Origin: Opitutia bacterium UBA3151
GTDB taxonomy: Bacteria > Verrucomicrobiota > Verrucomicrobiia > Opitutales > Seribacteraceae
Assembly: GCA_002364975.1 (NCBI GenBank)
Contig: DEYT01000108.1
Location: 17,822-44,584 of the forward strand
Length of the DNA stretch: 26,763 nt
Reading direction: 5' to 3'
Made by a program: the position numbers and the translations under genes. Of this stretch, positions 15,515 to 23,843 are shown piece after piece (the stretch's first letter is position 1; each line of letters begins with the position of its first letter). Under the pieces are notes generated by a model. The model was not told where the DNA came from, made no database searches, and saw only the letters and a program-made list of their open reading frames with translations.

Positions 15515-16525
15515 ATGCCTGAGGATACAAAATTTGAAGACGAAAGCTTTGATCTGTCCGAGATCGAAGGCACCTCTGGACAACCCATTTTCCTTCATGA
15601 TGGTACAAAGATACTGGATAGCTCTGGTATAAGTTCGAAAAAATATGATTTTACAAATCCCATCGTTCTTTCTGATGCAGATCTGAGCAAGCTCAAGACA
15701 AAATCCGAACAATTTGCATATTATCTTGCGGGTCACTTATCCATGTTTCTCCGTACCGAGTTCAATCTAGAGTTGGAAGACCTAACCGCAGATCTTTATT
15801 CCAACTTCACGCAGTCAATCAAAACGCCTTCTTGTGTCTCTATGTTCAAAATGCAGGAACTTAACGGTGTTTGCCTTCTTGATGTAAACTCTCATCTTTC
15901 AGCTACCGTGGTTGATCGAATACTGGGAGGTCGTGGTTCGACCAACCCTGAAGAACGGGGACTTACTGATATTGAGAAAGCTCTTGTGGAAGATTTCAAT
16001 CAAATTATCCTTCAAGAATGGTGCAAGCAGTGGGAATCAACAATGAGTCTTACCCCCAGTATCATTGGCTCTGAAAGTTCCGGTAAATTTCTCCAGACTT
16101 CACCAGCGGATGCCATGATGTTAATTATGAGCATGGAAGCATCTTTTGGTGATGTATCTGGTCCCATGCGAATTGCAGTTCCATATTACACCATGGAACC
16201 TGTACTTAGCAGACTACTTGCTTCGGTCTCCAGCGAAGAAACCAAGACTACAAGACCTCCACGCTGGCACGAAGTATATGATAACATACCCGTTAAAGTA
16301 TCTGCAGAATGGGATGCCTTCGAGCTTTCCCTTCGCGACTTAAGCAATCTAGAAGTAGATGATATTATTGAAATGGATTCTGCCCTGATTGAAAAAACTA
16401 AATTAAGAATTGAAAGTCGGACCTGTTTTACTGGAGAGGTTGGCCTCGAGGGTGACCAAGTAGCATTTCAAGTAAATCAGAGTATTACGGACGCATTAAA
16501 GATGATTGGAAAAAACCATGGATAG
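15515..16525 (+). CDS. fliM: Flagellar motor switch protein FliM
   Basis: A 336-residue C-ring protein. From residue 43 it follows FliM: KYDFTNPIVLSDADLSKL, FAYYLAGHLSMFLRTEF, the middle-domain VVDRILGGRGSTNPEERGLT then DIEKALVEDF with the GGxG motif that binds FliG, and a C-terminal SpoA domain. The first 42 residues differ from usual: the CheY-P-binding LSQxEIDALL motif is absent, with only a loose DLSEIEG at 13-19. It overlaps fliN by 8 bp. No Shine-Dalgarno is visible before its ATG. Confidence 0.95.
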   Translation: MPEDTKFEDESFDLSEIEGTSGQPIFLHDGTKILDSSGISSKKYDFTNPIVLSDADLSKLKTKSEQFAYYLAGHLSMFLRTEFNLELEDLTADLYSNFTQSIKTPSCVSMFKMQELNGVCLLDVNSHLSATVVDRILGGRGSTNPEERGLTDIEKALVEDFNQIILQEWCKQWESTMSLTPSIIGSESSGKFLQTSPADAMMLIMSMEASFGDVSGPMRIAVPYYTMEPVLSRLLASVSSEETKTTRPPRWHEVYDNIPVKVSAEWDAFELSLRDLSNLEVDDIIEMDSALIEKTKLRIESRTCFTGEVGLEGDQVAFQVNQSITDALKMIGKNHG

Positions 16526-16766
16526 TAAAAAAATGGATATCGTGATGGACGTTAAGGTAAGCGTTACCGTCCAACTAGGTACGGCTGAATTACCTATGAA
16601 AGAAGTAGTTGAATTAAGCCCTGGTGCCCAAATACAACTTAAGCAAAATGCGAAAGACCCGGTAAGTTTATTGGTGAACGGCAAATTAATCGCTCACGGC
16701 GAAGTCGTTGTCATCGATGACCGGTTTGGTTTAAAGATTACTGAGATCGTAGACTCTCCTTCTTGA
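16518..16766 (+). CDS. fliN: Flagellar motor switch protein FliN
   Basis: An 82-residue SpoA-domain protein, the lower C-ring component that also docks FliH. The family core is complete: MDVKVSVTVQLGTAELPMKE, VVELSPGAQIQLKQNAKDPV and VNGKLIAHGEVVVIDDRFGL. Size is that of a minimal FliN without the long N-terminal extension. The ATG at 16518, overlapping the fliM end by 8 bp, is preferred to an in-frame TTG at 16506. GGA is 7 nt upstream. A 43 bp gap to fliO follows. Confidence 0.94.
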   Translation: MDSKKMDIVMDVKVSVTVQLGTAELPMKEVVELSPGAQIQLKQNAKDPVSLLVNGKLIAHGEVVVIDDRFGLKITEIVDSPS

Positions 16767-16798
16767 CTCTTTCAAGACGCATCTCTTATGCATCAATT

Positions 16799-16802
16799 GA
16801 GG
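16799..16802 (+). promoter_or_regulatory. Ribosome binding site for the TTG start of fliO
   Basis: GAGG lies 7 nt before the TTG at 16810. The nearby ATG codons at 16788 and 16818 are out of frame, so the TTG is the best start. The site falls in the 43 bp fliN-fliO gap. Confidence 0.55.
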
Positions 16803-16809
16803 TCTTAAA

Positions 16810-17163
16810 TTGATTCCATGGCTGTCAACAATTTCCGCATCCACCAATCCTTTCACGGATAGCACATGGTTGTGGGTTAGGGTAGTAGGCTTCCTAGGTA
16901 TTCTCGCTGCTTCTGCTTATTTCTTAACATTATTTCAGAAAAAGCGTCAATTTACATCCCTCAAAAAAAAGCATGGAAAAATTGTAATTGCTGACACTTG
17001 CCCACTTGGAAACCGCCAATATTTGGTCGTGGCACAATATGGTAAAGAGAAACACTTAATTGCTGTTAATTCAAATTCAATTTCTCATTTATCAAAACTT
17101 GATACAACTGTAATAAGTGCGGAAGAGAAAAGCACGCAATCTTTAAATGAAGATAAGCATTAG
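16810..17163 (+). CDS. fliO: Flagellar biosynthetic protein FliO
   Basis: A 117-residue single-pass membrane protein: a short N-terminus, membrane helix about 23-43, then a basic cytoplasmic region with CPLGNRQYLVVAQYGKEKHL, the FliO pattern 'P-L-G-x-x-x-x-L-x-V'. FliO helps assemble the FliP-FliQ-FliR export gate. The TTG start at 16810 has GAGG upstream; there is no in-frame ATG near the start. Its 3' end overlaps fliP by 17 bp. FliO is poorly conserved, but position before fliP and the motif make the call fairly secure. Confidence 0.82.
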   Translation: MIPWLSTISASTNPFTDSTWLWVRVVGFLGILAASAYFLTLFQKKRQFTSLKKKHGKIVIADTCPLGNRQYLVVAQYGKEKHLIAVNSNSISHLSKLDTTVISAEEKSTQSLNEDKH

Positions 17164-17911
17164 AGTCATTTTAGTTTTATTGACCTTAAGCTGGTTTCAA
17201 CAGACAGAACTCTATAGTCAAACCACTGGTACCGGTTCGCCCGGGTTAAGAATTGATGTAACTGGTTCGAATGATGATGGTGACTTTGGCGTTGCCATAC
17301 AACTCGTAATTGCGATGACTATCCTTACATTAGGTCCGTCGATTATTATGATGATGACATGTTTTACGAGGATGGTAATCGTATTGGGTTTTGTGCGGAA
17401 TGCCATAGGTGTAAATGCGGCTCCATCCAGTCAAATCATTGTTGGACTTTCGCTATTTTTAACTTTTTTTGTTATGGGACCAGTATGGAATAAGATTTAC
17501 GACAATGCGATTACTCCGTACATGGCTGACACCATGAAATCAAGCGATGCCCTCATGGTGGCGACCGCATACATGAAGGATTTCATGCTCAACCAAACCC
17601 GCCAGGAAGATGCCCAATTCTTTCTTGAAATATCAAGGCAGGGAGCAATGACTAGGGATGAACTTCCTCTTAGTATTGTTGTACCATCTTTTGTCCTTAG
17701 CGAATTGAGGACTGCCTTCCAGATGGGATTTTTGATTTTTATCCCTTTTATTATCGTCGATTTCATCGTGGCTTCCTCCTTGATGTCTATGGGGATGATG
17801 ATGATGCCCCCAGTGGTAATATCCATGCCCTTCAAACTACTGCTTTTTGTGCTGGTAGATGGTTGGTACTTGGTTATTGAATCATTGGTTAACAGTTTCA
17901 ATGTATCTTAG
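17147..17911 (+). CDS. fliP: Flagellar export gate protein FliP
   Basis: A 254-residue export-gate subunit. An N-terminal signal peptide (about 1-25) is followed by FliP motifs: AMTILTLGPSIIMMMTCFTR, VIVLGFVRNAIGVNAAPSSQ, and near the end PFIIVDFIVASSLMSMGMMM, MPPVVISMPFKLLLFVLVDG. Length is normal. Five copies form the gate core with FliQ and FliR, encoded next. The ATG overlaps fliO by 17 bp in another frame. FliP is the last gene before the 28 bp gap that holds the strong fliQ ribosome site. Confidence 0.97.
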   Translation: MKISIRVILVLLTLSWFQQTELYSQTTGTGSPGLRIDVTGSNDDGDFGVAIQLVIAMTILTLGPSIIMMMTCFTRMVIVLGFVRNAIGVNAAPSSQIIVGLSLFLTFFVMGPVWNKIYDNAITPYMADTMKSSDALMVATAYMKDFMLNQTRQEDAQFFLEISRQGAMTRDELPLSIVVPSFVLSELRTAFQMGFLIFIPFIIVDFIVASSLMSMGMMMMPPVVISMPFKLLLFVLVDGWYLVIESLVNSFNVS

Positions 17912-17925
17912 CTTTAAATTTAAAT

Positions 17926-17931
17926 AGGAGG
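17926..17931 (+). promoter_or_regulatory. Consensus ribosome binding site of fliQ
   Basis: AGGAGG with an 8 nt spacer to the fliQ ATG at 17940, in the 28 bp gap after fliP. It is one of only two full AGGAGG sites noted before gene starts in this operon. Confidence 0.65.
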
Positions 17932-17939
17932 CATTAATT

Positions 17940-18209
17940 ATGACAATGGAACTTGCAGTCGATATTATGAGAAACCTTTTACAGACTGGACTGATTTTAT
18001 CTATTCCCATTCTTGGTACCGCACTTGTAGTTGGTCTAGTTGTCAGTTTCATCCAATCTATTACCAGTCTTCAGGAGCAGACTCTTACATTTGTACCGAA
18101 ATTAGTATGCGTTTCTCTTGCCATTGTAATTTCCGCGAATTTCATCCTCAAAACGATGACCGAATTTTGTATTTCTATGTTTAATTTGATGCCAACTATG
18201 GCACAATGA
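17940..18209 (+). CDS. fliQ: Flagellar export gate protein FliQ
   Basis: An 89-residue protein with two membrane helices (about 13-38 and 52-75) joined by SFIQSITSLQEQTLTFVPKL, the FliQ/SctS signature. FliQ wraps the FliP-FliR gate. Length is exactly that of the family. The ATG at 17940 has a consensus AGGAGG, unlike most neighbours. Its stop overlaps fliR by 4 bp (ATGA). Confidence 0.97.
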   Translation: MTMELAVDIMRNLLQTGLILSIPILGTALVVGLVVSFIQSITSLQEQTLTFVPKLVCVSLAIVISANFILKTMTEFCISMFNLMPTMAQ

Positions 18210-18970
18210 CAATTGAAGCAGGTGAAATTGTCGTTTGGGTGCTCGTTTTCTTAAGAACGGGGGCATTCTTTCTGGGTATACCGCTATTCGCGGGAAAACT
18301 CATTCCCGTAAAGGTGAGAACTGCATTTGGATTACTCTTTTCTATTTTGATCAATCCCCTAGTTCCAGCAAATCTAGAATTGGCTAATCATTTTGCAGGG
18401 GCAATTCTTTTATCACTCAATGAAATATGTATTGGTTTGTTGCTTGCTATGACCGTGCGGATGATTTTCTTTGCGGTTGAACTTGCAGGTCACCTCATTT
18501 CTTATGAAATTGGTTTGATGGCTAGTAACAGTGTGAACCCACTTTTAGGTTCCACAGACTCCACCATCACCACTCTCCTTTATTATTTCAGTATGTTGAT
18601 TTTTTTCGTAGCTGGAATTCACTACGATGTATTGAAAGCCTTTATTTTAAGCTTTGAGATTCTACCTATCGGTAGCTATTTTCTTTCTGCTAGCCCAATG
18701 GTTGAATACGCAAGGGAAGTTTCAAATGTTTTTGTAATTGGAACCCTAATCGCAGCACCATTTATCGCTTTGAATTTTATGATTAACATATCTTTCGCGG
18801 TTCTTGGTAAAGCTGTACCTAAAATGAATGTATTCATGACGAGTTTTTCCATCAGAATTCTCTCAGGTTTAGTCCTGTTAGTCTCTTCTATTTTACTAAT
18901 AACATCCTACATCTTAGATGGAAGCAAACGTTCCGTAACCATTATGTTGGATATCATTCAAAACGGTTAA
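18206..18970 (+). CDS. fliR: Flagellar export gate protein FliR
   Basis: A 254-residue, strongly hydrophobic protein with about six membrane segments. FliR features include VFLRTGAFFLGIPLFAGKLI near the start with KVRTAFGLLFSILI, and ELAGHLISYEIGLMASNSVN before PLLGSTDSTITTLLYYFSM in the middle. FliR completes the FliPQR export gate and contacts FlhB. It overlaps fliQ by 4 bp and is 12 bp before flhB. Confidence 0.96.
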   Translation: MTIEAGEIVVWVLVFLRTGAFFLGIPLFAGKLIPVKVRTAFGLLFSILINPLVPANLELANHFAGAILLSLNEICIGLLLAMTVRMIFFAVELAGHLISYEIGLMASNSVNPLLGSTDSTITTLLYYFSMLIFFVAGIHYDVLKAFILSFEILPIGSYFLSASPMVEYAREVSNVFVIGTLIAAPFIALNFMINISFAVLGKAVPKMNVFMTSFSIRILSGLVLLVSSILLITSYILDGSKRSVTIMLDIIQNG

Positions 18971-18982
18971 GATAGCGAAACG

Positions 18983-20107
18983 ATGGCTGATGTAGATAAA
19001 AGTTCAAAAACGGAACCGCCAACCGAAAAAAAACTTTCTGAATCTAGGTCAAAAGGGCAGTTCGCTAAAGCACCTGAAATTGGCATGACCTTCACCTTAC
19101 TTGCAGGTTTGCTTATTATTTTGTTTTTAGCTCCTTCGAAAGCGAATGATATGCTCGTATATACCAGGTCAATACTGGAGAACATTGAGTCTATTACCAC
19201 TACCCAAGAAGGGGTTGCCCACACCTTAAGCTCTTCCTATTTTTCTATGGCCTTAATTGTGTTGCCTTTACTTGCAGCTTGTTTTCTTGCTTCCTTAATC
19301 GCAGAAGGACTTCAAACTGGGTTTAGGTTTACTCCTAAGGCAATTGAGCCTTCCTTTAACAAAATGAACCCAATTTCCGGAATAAAGAGGATCATGGGTT
19401 TAAAAGCCCTTAAGACATTTTTAATTGATTTTCTCAAATTCAGTGCCATCGCTTCGGTGGTCTGGCTGACCTTAATCATTTTTCTTGATGACCCCATTTT
19501 TTACGCCCCTATACCCATTCAACATTTACCGCAATTCATCTATAAACTCTTCCTCGTAATGCTATCTATTCTACTATTACTGTTAACAATAATAGCAATA
19601 ATCAGTTTCTTCATGAAAAAAAAGGAGCATGATGACGAAATGAAGATGACCAAAGAAGAGGTAAAAGAAGAAAGAAAAAGTAAAGAAGTCTCAAACGAAG
19701 TCAAAACAGCTCAAAGAAAGAAGGCTATGGAACTATTAGGCGGCCAAGGGGTGGCTGATGTTTCCACTGCCGATGTAGTGGTTACCAACCCTACCCACTA
19801 CGCTGTTGCATTAAGATATGAAAAAGGCACAGATAATGCTCCTGTTGTAGTCGCGAAAGGAGAAAATCTATTGGCCAGAAGAATAAAACTTATAGCAAAA
19901 GAGCACGAAGTTCCCATGATTGAGAACAAACCCGTTGCTCGCACCCTTTATGCTTTAGGCAGAGTTGGGGAACCTATTCCTCTTCAACTTTACCAGATAG
20001 TTGCTGAAATTCTGGCTCATGTCTACAAAACCCATGCTTATTATTTCCATCGCCTAAAAGCTCGAAGAATTTTATCTAAAATGCCTTTATCCAAAGCTTA
20101 CTCATGA
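18983..20107 (+). CDS. flhB: Flagellar export switch protein FlhB
   Basis: A 374-residue protein: the N-terminal KTEPPTEKKLSESRSKGQFA signature, four membrane helices between about 30 and 210, then a basic cytoplasmic domain. The autocleavage site NPTH lies at residues 269-272, flanked by VVVTNPTHYAVALRYEKG. Self-cleavage between N and P lets FlhB switch export from rod/hook to filament proteins when signalled by FliK. Length and cleavage position match the enterobacterial protein. Its stop overlaps flhA by 4 bp. Confidence 0.98.
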   Translation: MADVDKSSKTEPPTEKKLSESRSKGQFAKAPEIGMTFTLLAGLLIILFLAPSKANDMLVYTRSILENIESITTTQEGVAHTLSSSYFSMALIVLPLLAACFLASLIAEGLQTGFRFTPKAIEPSFNKMNPISGIKRIMGLKALKTFLIDFLKFSAIASVVWLTLIIFLDDPIFYAPIPIQHLPQFIYKLFLVMLSILLLLLTIIAIISFFMKKKEHDDEMKMTKEEVKEERKSKEVSNEVKTAQRKKAMELLGGQGVADVSTADVVVTNPTHYAVALRYEKGTDNAPVVVAKGENLLARRIKLIAKEHEVPMIENKPVARTLYALGRVGEPIPLQLYQIVAEILAHVYKTHAYYFHRLKARRILSKMPLSKAYS

Positions 20108-22329
20108 GTGAAATCTTCCAGAAACTCCGCTCTTACCTATCCAGATTTGGGGGTAACTCCGACCTTGGTTTTGTCTTTGGTCTATTTGGTGCTGTGCTAC
20201 TCCTTGTTCTTCCTGTTCACAAGGACATCCTCAGTATCCTTCTCGTATTAAGTATTGCGATATCCTTATTAATTTTACTTACCGTAATTTATGTTAAAGA
20301 TCCTCCTGAATTTTCCGTTTTTCCAACATTACTTCTTGCTGTTACTCTTTACCGCCTTGGTCTGAATGTAGCATCTACTAGATTAATCTTATTAGACGGA
20401 GATGCTGGATCTGTAATCCAATCTTTCGGAACTTTTGTAGTGGGCGGAAATTATGTCGTTGGAGCAGTTATTTTCTTTATTTTGGTGATTATCAATTTCG
20501 TGGTTATTACCAAAGGTGCCGGCAGGATTGCCGAAGTTACTGCCCGATTTACCTTGGATGCGATGCCAGGCAAACAAATGTCGATAGATGCTGAAATGAA
20601 TTCTGGTATTATAACTGAAGCCCAAGCTCTTCAAAGAAGAGAAAAGATTCAAAAAGATGCGGACTTTTATGGATCCATGGATGGTGCAAGTAAATTCGTC
20701 CGTGGAGATGCAATCGCCGGTATATTTATTACCGTAGTCAATGTAATAGGTGGAATTTTGATTGGATATTTCCAACGCGACATGACGATGTCAGACTCCC
20801 TGCAAACATACACTATACTTTCGATTGGAGACGGCTTAGTTACTCAAATTCCTGCCATTATTGTATCAATCGCTGCAGGTATTTTAGTTACCCGTTCCTC
20901 TGAAGAAGCGAATCTGGGCGAATTCGTGAGTCGTCAACTTACGATTTATCCCAAAGCGATTGCAATTGCCGGAGTGATGCTCCTGATGCTTGCAATTTTT
21001 CTGTCCGACACCTTCTGGCCCTTTTTCATTTTATCAATATGTTGCTTCGCAGCAGCTGTCTATTTCTCAAGGAAATCCCAAGAGCCTTCCATTGAAGACA
21101 TCTCAAGTGAAGCGAATCAAGGAGGTGCAATGGGAGTTCATCCTGGGGCTAAAGCCCTTCCGAACCAATCTGAGCTAACCCAATCAAATGCATCTGAGGG
21201 GCCCAGTTTATCCCCTATGGAAAGTGCAATTGAACAGGAAGTTTTTGGCTTGGAAATGGGTTATGGTCTCCTGGTGCTTGCTGACAAGAAAAAAGGAGGT
21301 GACTTGCTAGAGCGTATCACCGGTGCGAGAACTAATTTTGCCAAAGAAATGGGAATGCTTCTACCTACAATTGGGGTGCGAGATAACATCGAACTGGAAC
21401 CAAACGAGTATCGATTCATGCTTAGAGGGAAAGAAATTGTTCGATCTACTCTAATTCCTGACAGATCTCTCGCAATGAGTATGGGGGGAGGAGATGCAAG
21501 CAAGTTAAACGGGATCCCGACCACAGAACCCGTTTTTGGCATCAAAGCCATGTGGATACCTGAAAATGAAAAAAGAAATGCTGAAGTAGAAGGATGTACC
21601 GTAGTGGATCCATCCTCCGTATTGGTTACTCATCTTGCAGACATTCTCAAAAGAACAGCCCACCTTATCCTTGAAAGAGAAGGAACTCAAAGATTGCTTG
21701 ATTTAATCAAAGATAAAAACCCAACTCTGGTCAGCGAACTACTTCCTGATCTGGTTAATGTGGGCATTATCCAAAGAACACTCCAAAATTTACTTCGGGA
21801 AAGAATTCCAATCAAGAACCTTACTTTAATCCTGGAAACAATCGCAGATATGGCAAGTTTGACCAAGAATCCTGACGACTTATCAGAGCAAACCAGAAAA
21901 CGTCTTGGGATGTATTTCATAAAAGAATATGAAACCGAACCCAACAAATTAGTAGCACTGACTTTCGAACCGACCTTGGAGCAGACTTTAATTTCAAGGG
22001 TTAAAAGAAGTCAGTACGACATCGGTCTAATTATGGATCCTCAATTGACCGAAGAAATCATTAAGGAAATTGAACCTAAGATTGATGAAATGAATAATAA
22101 CGGCATCACACCCGTAATCGTGACCACGGCAGAGTTACGACTTGCTTTTAGGAGATTCATGGAACCATCATATCCACAACTGCTGGTGCTCGCATATCAA
22201 GAATTGCCTTCGGAAACTCAAATCGAACCTTTTGGAGCAATTGCACTCGCCAATCAAAGTCTCCCCGATGAAATCGTGGATGCTATGAATGAGCAGGAGT
22301 CTGCGAGTAAAGAACCCGTTGCCGCTTAA
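20104..22329 (+). CDS. flhA: Flagellar export gate protein FlhA
   Basis: A 741-residue FHIPEP-family protein forming the nonameric export gate ring. The N-terminal membrane half (1-330) has EFSVFPTLLLAVTLYRLGLN, GAGRIAEVTARFTLDAMPGK and SIGDGLVTQIPAIIVSIAAG. The linker about 330-385 is Gln/Ser/Asn-rich and longer than usual, and the C-terminal cytoplasmic domain (385-700) holds PTIGVRDNIELEPNEYRFML and DLVNVGIIQRTLQNLLRERI. A 40-residue tail after that explains part of the excess over the usual about 690. ATG overlaps the flhB stop by 4 bp. Confidence 0.97.
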   Translation: MSEIFQKLRSYLSRFGGNSDLGFVFGLFGAVLLLVLPVHKDILSILLVLSIAISLLILLTVIYVKDPPEFSVFPTLLLAVTLYRLGLNVASTRLILLDGDAGSVIQSFGTFVVGGNYVVGAVIFFILVIINFVVITKGAGRIAEVTARFTLDAMPGKQMSIDAEMNSGIITEAQALQRREKIQKDADFYGSMDGASKFVRGDAIAGIFITVVNVIGGILIGYFQRDMTMSDSLQTYTILSIGDGLVTQIPAIIVSIAAGILVTRSSEEANLGEFVSRQLTIYPKAIAIAGVMLLMLAIFLSDTFWPFFILSICCFAAAVYFSRKSQEPSIEDISSEANQGGAMGVHPGAKALPNQSELTQSNASEGPSLSPMESAIEQEVFGLEMGYGLLVLADKKKGGDLLERITGARTNFAKEMGMLLPTIGVRDNIELEPNEYRFMLRGKEIVRSTLIPDRSLAMSMGGGDASKLNGIPTTEPVFGIKAMWIPENEKRNAEVEGCTVVDPSSVLVTHLADILKRTAHLILEREGTQRLLDLIKDKNPTLVSELLPDLVNVGIIQRTLQNLLRERIPIKNLTLILETIADMASLTKNPDDLSEQTRKRLGMYFIKEYETEPNKLVALTFEPTLEQTLISRVKRSQYDIGLIMDPQLTEEIIKEIEPKIDEMNNNGITPVIVTTAELRLAFRRFMEPSYPQLLVLAYQELPSETQIEPFGAIALANQSLPDEIVDAMNEQESASKEPVAA

Positions 22330-22338
22330 GGATTAACC

Positions 22339-23511
22339 ATGCAAGCAATAAGCGAAAAAACAGACGAAATGAAAGCTGGAAAACGATATAAATTAATCGT
22401 TCGTTCAGCAGAGGAGGCGGTTCGTATCATCAGGGAAAAACTTGGGGATCATGCAAAGGTTCTTTCCGTTCGTCAGGTAGGGGGTGAAGGGTTAAAGCGG
22501 TTTATTTCATCTCCGAAACTTGAAGTGATAGCTGAGGTTCAAAAACCTGAAACTGCCGAGCAAAAAATTAGCGGTGAAAAACTTGTAAGCAAAGATTCTA
22601 CAGAATCAGATGCAATCGGGAATAATGAAGGTGTTAAAAGTCCAGCCATAACTCAGGAGGCTACTGAAGCAAACAAACAAGAAAAAAACATTTCAAACTT
22701 GGCTAGTGGGGAAAACGAAATTTCCTCTTTTGACCAAAATGAAACCTTGTCTTTACTTCATAAAACTGGATTTGACCAGACCCTACTTAGTGATATCCAA
22801 TCTTGGTCGAGTTGGAGTGAATTTAAAGACCTTCCTCTAGCCGATGCTCTAAAACACATAACGGTTGGCCTTTCTGATCGTTATCGTTCAGCAGTTGAGC
22901 TAAAAACGCAAAACAAGATTGCTCTCATTGGTTCCCCTGGAGTTGGCAAAACTACCACTTTGTGTAAGTTTCTGGCTCATGAAGTCTTCATGAACAAGAC
23001 CTGCCCAATGGTTTTAAAAGTGGAAAGTGGAGTCCCTAATCCAGATGACGCCTTGCGAATCTTTTGTGAAGTAGTGGGGGTTACTTTATTTAGACAAGCT
23101 GAGTCGGTTCCACTGGCCACCGATGATTCACCTTTATATCTTGATTTCCCAGGTCTATCTCTGAACAACCTTGATGACTGGACTACGACAAAATCAACTT
23201 TGGACGATCTTGAGGTCGAAACCCGAGTTTTAGTTGTCAATGGCGCTTATGATAAGGATATTCTTTACAAAAACATTAACACTGCCAACCACTTAGGGGC
23301 TACTCACTTGGCTATTACTCATTTTGACGAAATTTCAAATTCTACTAAGCTATGGCCTCTTATTTTAAGAAGTAATCTTACTCCTTTATGCATTTGCAAC
23401 GGACAGAATGTTACTGGGGACTTCACAACCGGGGTTCTAAATCAAATGATCTCTAGAACATTTCCAGAAGAGTTATACGCAAAAGGTTTCTCTTCTTACC
23501 AAAATTTATAA
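22339..23511 (+). CDS. flhF: Flagellar SRP-type GTPase FlhF, divergent
   Basis: A 390-residue protein with FlhF layout: N-terminal B domain (RKYKL-type start, SAEEAVRIIREKLGDHAKVL), a variable Glu/Asn-rich linker about 75-140, an N domain, then a P-loop GSPGVGKTTT at 198-207. FlhF places the flagellum at the cell pole in many bacteria. The later GTPase motifs are altered: the DTAG (G3) position reads DFPG at 269-272, and the TKLDE (G4) position reads THFDE at 327-331; the DTYRIGA region is also replaced. It may bind or hydrolyse GTP poorly. AAGGA lies 6 nt before the ATG. It is 9 bp after flhA, the typical place. Confidence 0.88.
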   Translation: MQAISEKTDEMKAGKRYKLIVRSAEEAVRIIREKLGDHAKVLSVRQVGGEGLKRFISSPKLEVIAEVQKPETAEQKISGEKLVSKDSTESDAIGNNEGVKSPAITQEATEANKQEKNISNLASGENEISSFDQNETLSLLHKTGFDQTLLSDIQSWSSWSEFKDLPLADALKHITVGLSDRYRSAVELKTQNKIALIGSPGVGKTTTLCKFLAHEVFMNKTCPMVLKVESGVPNPDDALRIFCEVVGVTLFRQAESVPLATDDSPLYLDFPGLSLNNLDDWTTTKSTLDDLEVETRVLVVNGAYDKDILYKNINTANHLGATHLAITHFDEISNSTKLWPLILRSNLTPLCICNGQNVTGDFTTGVLNQMISRTFPEELYAKGFSSYQNL

Positions 23512-23513
23512 TT

Positions 23514-23825
23514 ATGGTTAACGACGATGCCAAATTCTTTTTTTGCCTATGTGGATTCATAGGTTTTACAATCTTTTTGGCCGCTTCGTACCTAAATCAA
23601 AAAGACCTAATAATTGCGGTTCTTTATGGCTCGTGCGGTTGCTTGATTTTTTCTATTCTGGGCAGATTTCTTCTCGGAATGCTCCTTAAAGGCAACATGG
23701 AGATAGAAAAAGTCGCTACATCGAAACAGCAGAATACAACTGCAAGTGACCACACATCAAAAAGTCGAAAAGCGATTGGTGAAGCCGTCACAAAAGTCAG
23801 TCACAAGATTGACTCAAAAACATGA
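23514..23825 (+). CDS. Unknown small two-helix membrane protein
   Basis: A 103-residue protein not recognised by family. Two hydrophobic helices (about 8-28 and 32-58) are followed by a basic, Ser/Thr/Lys-rich cytoplasmic-type tail of about 40 residues. It lies 2 bp after flhF and 18 bp before fliA, the spot usually held by the MinD-like ATPase FlhG, but it has no ATPase motif and cannot be FlhG. Tight packing in the operon suggests a flagellar role, perhaps at the membrane with FlhF. No Shine-Dalgarno precedes the ATG. Whether it is conserved cannot be judged here. Confidence 0.6.
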   Translation: MVNDDAKFFFCLCGFIGFTIFLAASYLNQKDLIIAVLYGSCGCLIFSILGRFLLGMLLKGNMEIEKVATSKQQNTTASDHTSKSRKAIGEAVTKVSHKIDSKT

Positions 23826-23837
23826 TTCTGAAATAAA
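23809..23837 (+). promoter_or_regulatory. Candidate internal sigma-70-type promoter for fliA
   Basis: TTGACT (23809-23814), a 17 nt spacer, then AATAAA (23832-23837), ending 6 nt before the fliA ATG at 23844. The -35 matches 5 of 6 and the -10 4 of 6. The -35 sits in the last codons of the preceding gene. It would give fliA a separate transcript starting at or beside its ATG. Confidence 0.3.
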
Positions 23838-23843
23838 CTTTAG

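Noticed and set aside
16774..16806. Possible hairpin (AAGAC/GTCTT with inner GCAT/ATGC) near the fliO ribosome site
   Set aside because: Stems are short and the 3' side has a 10 nt bulge, so a stable regulatory fold is doubtful.
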